64,000 nucleotides of DNA from Raffaelea ambrosiae (Eukaryota > Ascomycota > Sordariomycetes > Ophiostomatales > Ophiostomataceae), in assembly GCA_002778195.1 (NCBI GenBank), contig PCDI01000011.1:550362-614361 (forward strand), read 5' to 3'. The notes beneath the pieces are model-generated. The model was given only the letters and a program-made list of their open reading frames with translations. It had not been told where the DNA came from and did not search any database. Made by a program: the position numbers and the translations under genes. Below are positions 10,728-22,295 of the stretch, piece by piece; the first letter of the stretch is position 1, and each line of letters opens with the position of its first letter.

Positions 10728-13049
10728 TCATACGCGGTTCATCCCCAGCGGGTGCTGGTGGCCGCTGTACCGCTTGCGCGCCACTTCGTCATAGTCCTGA
10801 TCGTCATCCTCGTCGTCGTCGAGCTCCATGTGGCTCTGCATCACATGGCTGGTGTTGGCGGCGACCGGACCGCCGTGCCGCGGTGGCGCGGTCGCATACG
10901 CCGACGACGAGGAGAAGGGGGTGGTGGTGGCGGCGGCGGCGGCGGCGGCGGCATAGGTGTCGCGCGCGTCCCAGCTGCCGGCCGCGTGGCTCGAGTGGCT
11001 GGTCGGCGGCCGCGGGTTCGAAAAGGACCGCGCGGGCGCGTTGTAGCGCGCCGTCTGGCCAAAGAAGTCGGGCGTGCGACGGCCGCTGCCGCTGCCGCTG
11101 CCGTCGTGGGTCGGGGACTGCGGGTGGCCCTGGTAATACGTGGTTGGATTGGTGGTGTTGTTGTTGTTGCTGGTCACGCTGGCGCTGTGGCTGTGCGACT
11201 GGGCATAGGCTTGGCTGATGGAGTGCCCAAAGGCCCCGTAGGCGCCGTAGCCGTCGACGGGGCCGTTGTTCATGTCATGGCCGTGCATGCCGGCAATGCC
11301 GGCAATGCTGCTGCTACCACCCATGCTGGCCAGCCGGCTCGGAGAGCGGCCGGAGCCCGGCGACCGGCCCAGTGGCGATGCTGATGCGTCTGCTGCTGGC
11401 AATCCTGTTGCTGTGGCCCCTGTAGACGTGATACGACTGGTTACTACACCGCTGTCCTTGGTGATGGAATGCCCCGCGGAAGAGGCACCCCGTGAGAGCA
11501 TCTCGTACGAACGTGTGTCTTTTTTGAGATCGTCCAGCCGTGCGTCGACGGAGACGAACTCGCGCTTGTTGTTGCGTCGCGACGCGGGCGTCATGAGGTC
11601 CATCCAGCCCTGCAACATGGACCAGCGGCCCAGGAGGAAGACAAGCCAAAGGCCGTTCATCTGAGAGAGAGTTAGAGGGGTAAAAGAAGAAAAGGACGAA
11701 AATTTTTGAAAAAGAAGAGGCAAAACGAGGAAAAGGAAACCAGGAAACGAGGAAACCAAAACCAAAGTGCAAGCGAGCTTACGGCAAGAAGAATCAGAAC
11801 GGCCCCGACGGTGGCCTCCTTGACGGAAAACTTGGCCGCGTCGGCCAGACACGGGTTCTTGTCGCCGCCGTTGAGCACCAGGCAGGTCAGCCAGGGCGCG
11901 GCGGTGGAGAGGTCCTTGTTGATGTTGGCGACGACGCTGTCCTGGAAGACGAAGACGACGCTGAAGAAGATGACGTCGCACACGATGATGAGGACGATGG
12001 CGATGCCGCGCCACTGCAGCTGGATGACGCGGCGCACGCGGCGGTAGGCCTGGCGCGGCGTCATGGTGCGGATGCTGTTGGTGTAGGAGGGCAGGCCGGA
12101 GCCCTCGGTGGAGGCGCTGTTGTCGGCGAGCGAGGCCAGGTAGACCTTGATGCAGTAGGCAAAGGTGACGAGCTGCACGACAATGGTCAGGCCGGCAAAG
12201 ACGAGCAGCGGGATCCACAGGTCCGCCAGGCTGTGGTCGTGGTTGATGTGGCACTGGGCGCCGAAGCGGAAGGACACGCCGCTGTAGACGACGGCCAGCG
12301 TGGTGCCCAGCACGGGGATGCCCCAGCCGGCCACGTGCGAGAACCACATGAAGCTGCGGCCCACCACCACCTGCCAGCAGATCTGCAGGTGCAGCGACAG
12401 CGACCGCAGAAACACCCACATGATGCCGCACCACCCGCCCAGGATCAGGAACGTGCCCGACGCGCCGCACACGCTGCTCGACTTCATGCCGTTGGGCGTG
12501 ATGGCGTCGTAGCACATCTGCGGCTGGCCGGCCAGCGGCACCACAAAGCCCAGGCTCATCACCAGCACCGCGCTCGTCAGGCAGATGCTGAGGTAGTGCC
12601 GCGCCGTCTTCTCCACCGGCAGCACCGCCCACGACACCAGCAGGAACACGCAGCAGATCGTGCCCACCACCGCCACCCACTCGGCCGCCGTGCCCAGCGT
12701 CTTGTAGCTGTCCGGATACGCCCAGTCCGTCATGGGACAGGGCAGGCAGCATGTTGTCGTGTTGGTGATGGCCGAGCATAACCGGCCTTCGATGTCTGTG
12801 GAGAGAGAGAGAAAAAAAGCCATTGTGTCAGAACTGCGTCAGAATGAAAATACGAACGCCCCAAAGGGCCCAAACACGAACGCCCCCAAGCCAAGCCCCC
12901 CCCCCTCCAACTCTTTCCCCCCTCCCCCAAAAACGTCCTGTCCCACACTTACAGCCTAGGGAATCTGGGTAGTCGGCCACGTTGAGAAAGGGCGTGGGGC
13001 AGCCCGACGATGCGCGCTCGGCCAGTGCCGAGAACTCTGGAAAGTCCAT
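10728..13049 (-). CDS. Seven-transmembrane G-protein-coupled receptor-like protein
   Basis: Three exons (12953-13049, 11783-12795, 10728-11660) give 680 aa. Introns of 157 and 122 nt have GTAAGT and GTAAGC donors with CAG acceptors, and phases 1 and 0 are kept. The short N-terminus (about 65 aa) carries a Cys-rich motif, TTTCCLPCPMTDWAYPDS, and NTT/NTS-type glycosylation sites. Seven hydrophobic segments follow between about residues 66 and 390, and the last one spans intron 2 (ILLAMNGLWLVFLLGRW). The third cytoplasmic loop is basic (RQAYRRVRRVIQLQWRG). The remaining 285 residues form a Ser/Gly/Ala/Asn-rich cytoplasmic tail with a poly-Ala run, an acidic DDDEDDDQDYDE stretch and many potential phosphosites. 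It resembles the fungal GprM-like (class VII, secretin/Frizzled-related) receptors, but that class assignment is from memory of the Cys-rich motif and is tentative. The ligand is unknown. Confidence 0.87.
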
Positions 13050-16000
13050 ATTGGGGTGCTTGTTGTCGTGGGAAAATTCAGAAAATTCACAGAAAATTCA
13101 GAAAGCGAGAGAGCACTCGCCCAGGCGTGCGTGTGCGTGGGTGGTATAGAACCACGCCGGAGGCGATATAACTAGTTGGGTCGGGCGGTCTCCCAATTGA
13201 GGCTTGCCGCTTCGTCTCGTCCACCACGAATCCCGTGTGACAGAAGACAGCCGAAAGGGGGAAAAATAAAAGAGCTGCTCTTGGCGTAGTATCGTATTTT
13301 CTCTCTCGTTTCTGACGTGATCCTGTCGTGCTGCAGGAAACCCCGGGCGTGAGAAAAGGGCTGAGAAATCGCGGGAGGGTGTGTGTGTGTGTGTGTGTGT
13401 GGCTGGGGTTTTGCGTGCGCGGGTGCAACCCCAAGGTCAATTGATGCGCAGACAACAAACTTTGCACAGAATGGTCTCGTCGTCAAGATCGTCGCCGGGA
13501 GTCGATCGTCGTCGCAGAGGTCGAGAGTCCGCGGTCGAGCATCGAGGGGGGGGGGGGAAAGGCAACGAAAGAAAAGGGTTCAGGCGTGCGTTGCCAATGG
13601 CGCAAGATGCATCTATTATCGGTCCGTCCAAGTCGTTTGTGTCCGTTGCGCGTGGTTCGTCGTGGGTGGTATTAGGTGAGTATGCCCATGCTTTTTTTTT
13701 CCCTTTCGTCTTGTAAGGTCTCTCAAAGAGGAAGTTGGAGAGACAGACCGCGAGAAGAGGAGAACAGCGCAGGTCGCAAGCAAAAACACAGATAAAAGAA
13801 CGACAGTGCGGGACAAGCTGGTAGATACACAACAAGAGTTTACACAAGTGATTAGAGAAGAGAAGGGCCAAAAAGAGAAAAAGAAAGAAACCAACAACCG
13901 AGAACTGTGTTTAAAAAAAAAAGAAAGAAACAGATCGTATGTGGAGTTGGGGGTGGGAGGAGGCAGTGGCGGGAACGAGGACGATATGTATAATATACAC
14001 CACAAGAGACGCACAGAGACACACAGAGAGACAGAGAGACAGAGAGGTAGGTGGAAGGGGGTGGGTAAGCTAAAAGAGGTAAAAGTGGTGTAGGTGGGTG
14101 GGTGCTAGGGGCGAGACGCAAGAGCCATTGACACGCGAGAGTGAGACAAGACCAGAGAGACGTGATAGAACATAGAGTTGCATTGCCTCTTTTTTTTCTT
14201 TCTCTCTCTTTTTATTTTAATTTTCCGTTCCTGTCTTCGCTGCAACGCTGGACGAAGGACACAGGACAGAGCAAAGAGTGGTACTGCTATGGTAGCATGT
14301 AGAAAATAAAGACCAGAAGACGGGGGGGGTCGTTCACAGGGGACGACCAGCGACCAGGACGACGAAGACACCCAGAATACAACGCTTCAGAAAATCAGAC
14401 AGAGACGCGACGCAGAGACCGCAGAGAAAAGCAGAAAACCCACAACCCTGCAGGACCCAGCTCGGCGGACGGAGTGGCGGCAGGAAAGAGGAGGGAGGCG
14501 CGGTTCCTCTTTTTTTTATTTTTTTTTTTTGCTTTGCCTTTTTTTTTTCTCCCTCTCGCATGCAGCCTACGATACACCCCCCCCCCTGCTCCCATGGGCC
14601 TCGCCTGTCGCAACTCCAGCAGAGTATGTAGTATTTTCCTATCGTAATAGTGTGCCGTTTTTTCCTTCGACTCCCGTTCCCACAGAGTTGCATCGAGAAA
14701 GGACCCCCCTGGATGGAGGGAACAAAAGAGAGAGAGGAAAAGAATTAGTTGGAGGCTACCTTCTTTCAGTCTCGCTCTCCGGACAGGGCTCGACTTCCGT
14801 TCTGGGCATCGTCTTTTCGACAGGGTTCGCCGTCCGTCCTGGGCATCGTCTTTTTTTTTTTCTCCCCTCCCCGTCCAGAGATCCCTGTTCCTGGAGCTAC
14901 TATGCTGTTAGTGGTCATACCGTGTACGTGTCTATCCACACATGCTCCTGCATACTGTAAGATACTTCGTCCCCCCCCCCCCCCCAATCCACGCCGCTGA
15001 CAGCACCGCTTCACTAGCGCTGCTCTTTGGCGTCGGCGGCCACTGCCAGTACATACACGTGCTGGAGCCCCCCTCCTCTTGTCTTGGAAGGGCATAGGCC
15101 AGGCCGTTCCCTGCGGTCTTCCCAGCGACTAGAACGACGAGAGAAGCGGGCCAAACCACGCCAGAGGCAGGCTAGCTACCTACTATGTAGTAAGATGGCC
15201 CATGCCCCCCCCCCCCCCCCCGAGCCAAAGAGGTCGTCAGGACCTGTTCGTGCCTTTTCCCCCCTCCTTCTCCTCTGGTCTTCTGGCGCGTCGCTGCAAG
15301 CACGAGTCAGACGCACGGCACGCTCCAGCTCGTACGCACCCGCGGGATTGGCCTCTCTGCTCCAGTCGCCCAACGGCCAGCCGACGCTGACGTTGATCAT
15401 GTGAAGAGACGCGTGCGGAGAACAGCGTGTGAGTGGTGGGAACCCGGAAAGGAGGGTGGTTGTTGTTGTGCCAATCAAAGGATGTGTTTTCTTGCCTGGA
15501 CAGTGGTGCCTGGGTCGGGGCGCGCAAGAAACGAGCAGCCCTGGGGAGCTCGGCGCACAACCACACACAGGCCTGGGTCTGCCATTGGGGGCAGCCAGGC
15601 GGCAGCGCAAATAAAGAGAATGTGCTCTGGGGACGCGCGACAGCCAGTGAGGAGGCTGGGCGGGGTTCGGACGCGGTGTCCGGCACCTGGGAGGCCCACA
15701 AAAAGCAAGCTGGGCACAGAAGGGCGTCTTCCAGTATCTTGCAGCGGCATCTTTGACTGGCCACGGTATCGGATGACTCGTACTTTGGCTATATACTAGT
15801 TATAGAGTATGTGTCTGGCGGGCGTGTTCTCATAGGTGTTTGCGTAAGATGGCGGGCGGCATGGACTGTCCATACTCGTACACTCGAGAGGGGCCTGGAG
15901 GGACCAGACGTGGCTGGATATGGAAAATAGGGGCTAACAGGCAGTGGGTCGCTCGTGGTCAGGACGGAGAGCTAAAATACTCGTAGATTGATAACCTCTC

Positions 16001-16772
16001 TCTCTCTCTTTACGGGAAAAAGCAATCACATAGTGACTATGTACTTGTGCTCCAAACGTTGCAAAAGTCTCTTCCGGGTTAGCCTTGCCGAGAATAGAGA
16101 GGAAAGAAAAAAAACTCCCAACAAAGGCGGGAGGCGAAGACAGCTGGACCGAGACAGCAGGAAAGACAAAGAGCGTTCCCGAGACAAGTCCCAACTCAGA
16201 CACAGACGGCGCCCGCCCATCCCCTCCCTCTGCTCCACCTGTATCGGCCAATCGTTTCTTCGTTGGCTTGTGATGGACCGCCCCGGTTTGTTGGTCTCCG
16301 GCCGCGATTTGCATTTGCCTACCGGAGACCAGCCACTGTGGGATAGTTACTACACTATGTAAGATGCTCACAAAGCCGCTATCAGCACATAGTAAGTATA
16401 CGGTGCTCACAATAGGGCCCAAACGGACCCCCGTACCCCAACTACTCATAGAGGCAAAAGCCGTTTTTCTCCACGATCGTCGTTCTGGCAGATCGCTTGT
16501 CTCAGAAGTTGGCTGAGTGACACCAGTGGCCAAAAAGACTCACAAAGAAAAAGAAAGCAATGAACAACGTGTGAGAAGGGGCCGACAGTTATGCAAAAAA
16601 AAAAAAAAAAGGGATGGGCTTTTCTGTGTAGCATTGTTGGCGTTTGCAGTAAGGAAGGAGGCCTCGTTCACAGAAAAAAAAAAAAAAAAAAAAAGAAGAG
16701 GCAGAGAGAGACAGACGGGGGCAAACTTGACCCCAAGAAAAAACCCCGTAGCTAGGAAGCAGTTGAAACAAG

Positions 16773-16803
16773 TCCACTGGGAGTCCACTGGGAGTCCACT
16801 GAG
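16773..16803. repeat. GAGTCCACTGG tandem repeat
   Basis: About 2.5 to 3 direct copies of a 12-bp unit (GGGAGTCCACTG) are followed by degenerate TCCRC copies to about 16825. Non-coding. Confidence 0.75.
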
Positions 16804-17311
16804 TCCGCGCAGTCCACCGCGTAGTCTACGAGTACGCAGTCTCTCGTAGTCCCGGCAGAGGAGTCCCGAAAGAGGGCCCTGTCTCGTCTGTCTCGGTCTC
16901 TGCGGTGCAACTCCCTGCCTGCACTTCTGCCGGCCTCTCTCTCAGCCTGGCGTCGCCGTGACATGTTTCCCTTGCCCTCCGCCTCCTTTCGACATGCCCC
17001 CCTCCCTCCCCAGCCACTCGGTCCCAGCGATGCGGTGAACCCGGCTGGACCAGGGTGCCAGGGTGCCGGCATCGAAGGAAAGAATAGAAGAAAAGAACAT
17101 GCCAGCCGTGTCTGTCGTGCTTGGCATCAACAAACTTGTGATCCTTTGTTGGCCCGAGGGACAACCACTTGTTTTCTGTGTTCAACTCCTCCCCTTCAGC
17201 TGCTCTTTCCCCCACACCTTTTTCTTGTGATCGCCATGGCCAAAGTCGGTGTCGAGCATCATGTACGAGTATGTTGCTTACAGTGTTTAGTGTGTAGTGG
17301 GGTTTTTTTCG

Positions 17312-17320
17312 GGCAGCTGG

Positions 17321-17359
<39 letters not shown>

Positions 17360-17704
17360 ATATGATAATATCTCCTCTTTTTTTGGTCTCCTGCTTGCTT
17401 TTCACAGTTAGCATCGACGCCACCACGGACGATCGTCCTGTTTTGGGCACACATGGCTCGGTCTGTGTTGTTGCTTTTTTTCCCTCCTCGTCTGTCTAGT
17501 CGTCCTGTCCATTTGGCTAGCTCCCTGTCTACGGGCCATCGTCAAGGTCGTCTTCCCTGTCACGCATTTTCTCAAAATCCCATTTCTGCCACGTCGGCTG
17601 TCACTTGTGATGGGTAGGCCGCCATGGCGCTCTTCCCCAGACCAACCCTCGGGAATCGCCCGGGGGGGGGCTGGAACGTAGTTTGCGGGGAGGCAGCTGG
17701 CTTT
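17312..17704 (-). mobile_element. Candidate retroposed insertion (poly-A tail plus 13-bp target-site duplication)
   Basis: A 13-bp direct repeat, GGCAGCTGGCTTT, occurs at 17312-17324 and 17692-17704. Directly inside the left copy begins a T36 run (17322-17357), the longest homopolymer in the window. Read on the minus strand, this is body (17691 to 17358), then A36, then the duplicated target, which is the arrangement left by target-primed reverse transcription of a polyadenylated RNA. The body is about 330 nt and encodes nothing I recognise. I see no clear pol III A/B-box pair, so it could be a processed transcript rather than a SINE. The last TTT of the left copy overlaps the homopolymer, so the safe duplication is 10 bp. 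Confidence 0.45.
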
Positions 17705-20311
17705 CTTTCCTTCTTTCCCTCTTTCCTTGGTTTGGTTCTCTTTGACGGAATAGGAAAGAGAGTTCTGCACATGTCTTAGCTACGCCTCGCAGCGGCCTTG
17801 GGCCTTTCATGATGCGCCGTGGCTGCCCACCACGGCTTGGGCTACGGGCCACGAGCGTGCCTGCTGCATCTTTGCGTGCGTGTGCCTAGGCAGCAGGGCG
17901 GCAAAAAAAAAAAAAAAAATAGGCAACCGGCAGCCGGCCGTGCTCTGCGAGCGTTTCTGCAAAGCGCTCTGCAGCAGTGCCTGCGCAAGTTCTGCACAAG
18001 CCAAGGGCAAAGCCTCCCCAGCCCGCAAAGGCCTGCAAGGTTCCCGTCTGACAAGACGCCTTCCCTCGCAAGGCAAGCGGGATGGCAGTACGCCTTCTGG
18101 CTTGGCAAGCCGTCTTGTGCGCTTGTGCCGGCAGGTGGTTTGCCAGTACAAAGCACCACCGTACGGGCAAGGTGGTATGCCGACCTCGTATGTGACCTTC
18201 CCTCTTGTTTTTTTTTTTGCCTTACCTGGGGCTCCCAGCACCAAGACGGCTGCCCACAGTCCGGCCCAGAACAGAAGGTGCGGTGCACGTAGAGGAGGGG
18301 AAGGGGCGGATGGGCCACAATCTGGTCTGTTTGTTTTGGTGGCAGTTGCGTTGCCGTGTTGGCCCTGTCCACCTTCCCGCCTCATCCTCGCTTTCGGCCC
18401 AGGAAGACAAAGATCGACATACCCCAGCAAAGCCACACCCTCTGTTCCTCACACACCTACTCGTGCAGATGGTGTTGGCATGTGCTCACGCACCTCACAG
18501 GCTTGCACGGTAGTTGTATCTTACATATCTCGCAGAAAAGTGTGAGACATGTAGGGTGGTGGCCCGTCATCGCCCTGCATAACGCTCGTACAAAGATTCC
18601 AGCACTTGCAGTGCCTTGCTGCATTGTACTCGCACCATGAACGAGTAGGATACGCGCAGCAACTCGTACAGTGTCTGCCTTTTCCATGTGTGGCCTCGGC
18701 CCAATCAGTCCCCCATGTCTGCTGCGCTCCCTGCTCGCCTCTCCCGGAGGATTCACATCCCTTCCAACCCAAAAGGCCTCCTGCATTGGTTCTCATCGCT
18801 GGTTGGCTTGGCCCGAGCATAGCCAGGGAATAACCGTCTCGAGTGTTTTCTGTTCCCTGCCCAAGAAAAAAAGTTTTCCTTCCCTTGTCCAAAAGAATGG
18901 CCCGGCATACGATACGGCAAAAAAAAAGCAAAGAAAATCTTACAAGGCGTACAAGGAGGCAACCGCGACAGGGACCTGGGTCAGAAGGGTATTGCGACAT
19001 GGCACGCATTGACGAAAAGTAAAAATAGAGAAGCAAAAGAAGAAGATGAGCAAAGCCTCCCAGCAGACATTCGGAGAATGCGAGCGGTACCCTAATGCAG
19101 TTTCTGCAGCATGAGTTGGTTACTAAAAACTGCCCGGGAGGTTTTTTCCTTTTTTTCCTTTTTTTTCTTTTGCAACTGCCTGTCGGAAACTGAGGATGCG
19201 AGTTGAAAAAGAGTCTCCAGATGACAATGAATTGGCACATGGTGGCGAAAGCCAGAAACGAGACGGCACAACTGGTGCACACTCGCATGCTGCAAGCCCG
19301 TGGGCCAAACGGTCTGCCTCTCTCTGTCCATCCCATCCGGCCCTGCGATTGGCCATCTACGGTGTAGTTGCAAAGTACAAAGTAGTTCCCCCCCCCCCTG
19401 GAGGCGCGGCTGTCCCTGGTTCCGGGCTGCTCGTTTATTCCTAGCCTCCTCCAAAAACAAGAGGCTGAACAGCCTGTGGCAAACCAGGCGTGCAAGAGAG
19501 CGAGCATCTACGCAACCTGACTGGCTCCGTGCCTCCGGCGCCAGTGTATGGGAATGATGTAGGCACCAGGAGGCTAGAACCCCCCCTCGCTTTCAGAAAG
19601 GATAGAATACTCCCCCAACGGGCAAAACCACTCTGCTGGGAACACGGCTGTCTCATGAAGGGGGGCTGGTTCCTGGATTTTACGGAGACGCACACACACA
19701 CAGAACAAAAAAAAAAGGGGGGGGGAGGGGACTGGTTTGGGTGAAAGTCTTTGGAAACTCTGATTGGATCCCAAGTCTGTGACGGAGTAAGCACCAGGAG
19801 TTCGGCACATCCTCCTGGCTGTCTGACGAACGCTGACGAGAGAGAGAGAAGATACATACACCGTAGTAGGAAATTGGGACAGATCCCACACTGAGGGTGC
19901 GTACACAGTACGAGTATCCAACTTACTCTTAAAAGACGGACCCAATCTAGCGTTGCACCGTTTCAGGGAGGACGCGGCCGCCGCTGCGGACCTCTTGACG
20001 ATCACTCCGTACTGTGTACACGAAGGTGTTGGTGATGGCTGACGATGGGGAGAACCATCGCCCTTCCTGGTGGTTCCTGGTGGTCGGCAAACGCATCTCC
20101 CTCGTACGTAAGATACTCGTACACAGCTCATACCCACTGCGGCTGTCAAAACACGCACACTGTCTCCTCCTCCTACAGGCACAGCAAAAATAAAAATAAA
20201 ATAAAAACACAAAAGAGAGATCGCCCATCAGTGTTGCAGCGATACCGCGTAGAAAAACTACGGTGCACTCAAGCGTACTCGTAGTCCCCCCTTTCCCGGG
20301 CTGCCTCGCCC

Positions 20312-20367
20312 CATATCCGCTATCAGACCCGGGGGCCATGCGTCCTCCAAGTCCCGAGGCGGATATG
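20312..20367. repeat. 9-bp inverted repeat
   Basis: CATATCCGC (20312-20320) and GCGGATATG (20359-20367) are perfect inverted copies around a 38-nt spacer that itself contains a CCCGGG palindrome. It could form a small hairpin; function unknown. Confidence 0.5.
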
Positions 20368-21753
20368 AGCTAGTAGTACTTTGTATGTTCGCATTGGAGA
20401 GAGCTATGATATCTTTTGGGTAGACCCTCTTTGAGAATGTTTCAGGATGCTCTTTTGGGAAAGCCAAGTGTGGGACGATGGCCAGAAGAAAGAGGATATG
20501 GGAGGTATCGTCAAAGGAGCGTCCACGAAAGCGTCAAAGTAGCAATATTGATCGTAATAATACTATGGTGAGATTGGACACCCTCACATTGGGGGAGGGG
20601 GGGTAGGCTGAGGCCACTCTGTTGGTGGGTTTATTAAGCTTTTTTTTTTTGGTTTTGGTCTCGCTTTCCAAAACGTGTATCTCTTCCAACGGCAAACCGT
20701 TATGTTTTTTTTTTTTTTGTGATTGCTTTTTTTGATAGAAAAATTGGTTTGCCCCTACTCGTATTCTCGCCGTTTGGGCTTTCTGTCACCTGCGTGCGCG
20801 TGCAACTGTATCTACGAGTACCGCACAGAGTGGGTATTGCCTGGCTGCCGTCTGGCCCGGGTTTTTCCACTTGCCCCTTTTTTTGCTCATCGACTAATAA
20901 CTGTAGAGTATGCACTATATAGTAGTACCGCTCGTGAAGCCAAAATTTAGAGAGAGAGAAGAGCCGCCGCTGTTGTTCAGATCTGGGCGCCCCCCCGTTG
21001 GTCGCCGACGAGGCGGCCCTAGCTCGTTCTTCTAGAAGACCCAGTAGAACTAGAGCGCGTATCTGCTATGTCGAACACCCGCGTTCTTTTTTCGTCCTTG
21101 TCTTACCATACCCGTAGTAGTTGCTATTAGTTCTCTTTTCTGTCGCGGCTGTCAAGCCTCACCCGGCACACTTCCCATTAATAGCAACTTCTCATTCGGC
21201 CCTGCTTTTCTAGCCACTCTATTCCTGACAGGGGACCAAAAAGAAAGACGGAATTGGGGCGGCGGGGGGGGGCGTGGATGGGAAGGGTGTGGCGTGCGCC
21301 AAGGGTCCAAGGTGTCGTTCGCTCTGATATTGGTGTCAATGCGTTATCGGCGCCATTGAGAATCCCAGGGTACCTGACCGTCGTACGTTTGGCGGCCACA
21401 CACACCTTTCCTGAAAACCGGGGCAGGGGGACAAGACAACCAGAGAAGGAAAGAAGAGAGAGAGAGGTCAGTTCGGTTGAGAGAGTGTGTCAGTGCCCAC
21501 CGGCCGGGTTGCATTGTTGGGAGCGTTGGGAGCGGTTCGTGTGGGTTGCACCGGCCAAGGTAACGACAAGAAGCAAACGACGGCTTGGCTTGTGTCTGTG
21601 TCTCTTTCATTTCCGCGCTGATGGGAGGTAGGTAGTGATGACGATAGTTGACCGCAATATTACGAGGCATCGTGCCCGGCACGGACCAGCAAGGGACTCA
21701 TGCGAGGAGCCCGAGTTCTTCCACTCGTTCTCCGCAGTAGATGAGAATCCACG

Positions 21754-21818
21754 ATGGCGTCCTACATGGCGTCCTAAATGGCTCCAAAATGGCCCCAAAA
21801 TGGCTCCAAAATGGCGTC
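21754..21818. repeat. ATGGCNCC-based minisatellite
   Basis: Six degenerate units of 11-12 bp begin ATGGC (ATGGCGTCCTAC, ATGGCTCCAAA, ATGGCCCCAAA and so on). Non-coding. Confidence 0.8.
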
Positions 21819-22130
21819 TGCCTTCTGTCATGCGGTGGGAACCGCCCAGATCGACAATCTTGGGGCTGGCCCGTATCGAGGCAAACTCCCGAGCTGCGCA
21901 TAAGGTGCTACGCGTTTTAGCTCAGTCGGAACGGGTCCTCGTCGAAAAGAAAAGAACAAAGAAACAGTCTGGAGAAACGGTGCAGAAGCTATGGTCTCTT
22001 GCAGTGTACGAGTACGCGTATCTTCCACAACGCACTGCATGGTGGTGATCATGGAAGACAGGCCCCAGAGCCCACGGGGAGATCCCTTGGGAGACGTCGC
22101 CAGGGAAGGGTCCTTTTTCGACCTATTGTC

Positions 22131-22295
22131 TTGTTGCTTTGTTGTTTTGTTGCGCTTTGTTGCGCTTTGTTGCTTTGTTGCTCTGTTGCTTTGTTGCTCT
22201 GTTGCTCTGTTGCTTTGTTGCTTTGTTGCTTTGTTGCTCTGTTGCTCGGCTGCTTTGCTGCTCGGCTGCTTTGCTGCTCGGCTGCTTTGCTGCTC
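22131..22295. repeat. Degenerate TTGCTYTG octamer array
   Basis: About twenty copies of an 8-bp unit, mainly TTGCTTTG and TTGCTCTG, drift to CTGCTCGG/CTGCTTTG at the right end. This gives a local evolution gradient within the array. It produces Cys/Ala/Leu-rich frames on the plus strand that are artefacts of the repeat. Confidence 0.92.

Noticed and set aside
17358..17691. Pol III promoter boxes inside the candidate retroposon
   Set aside because: A weak A-box-like and a weak B-box-like sequence can be found but in the wrong order, so a tRNA-derived SINE is not claimed.
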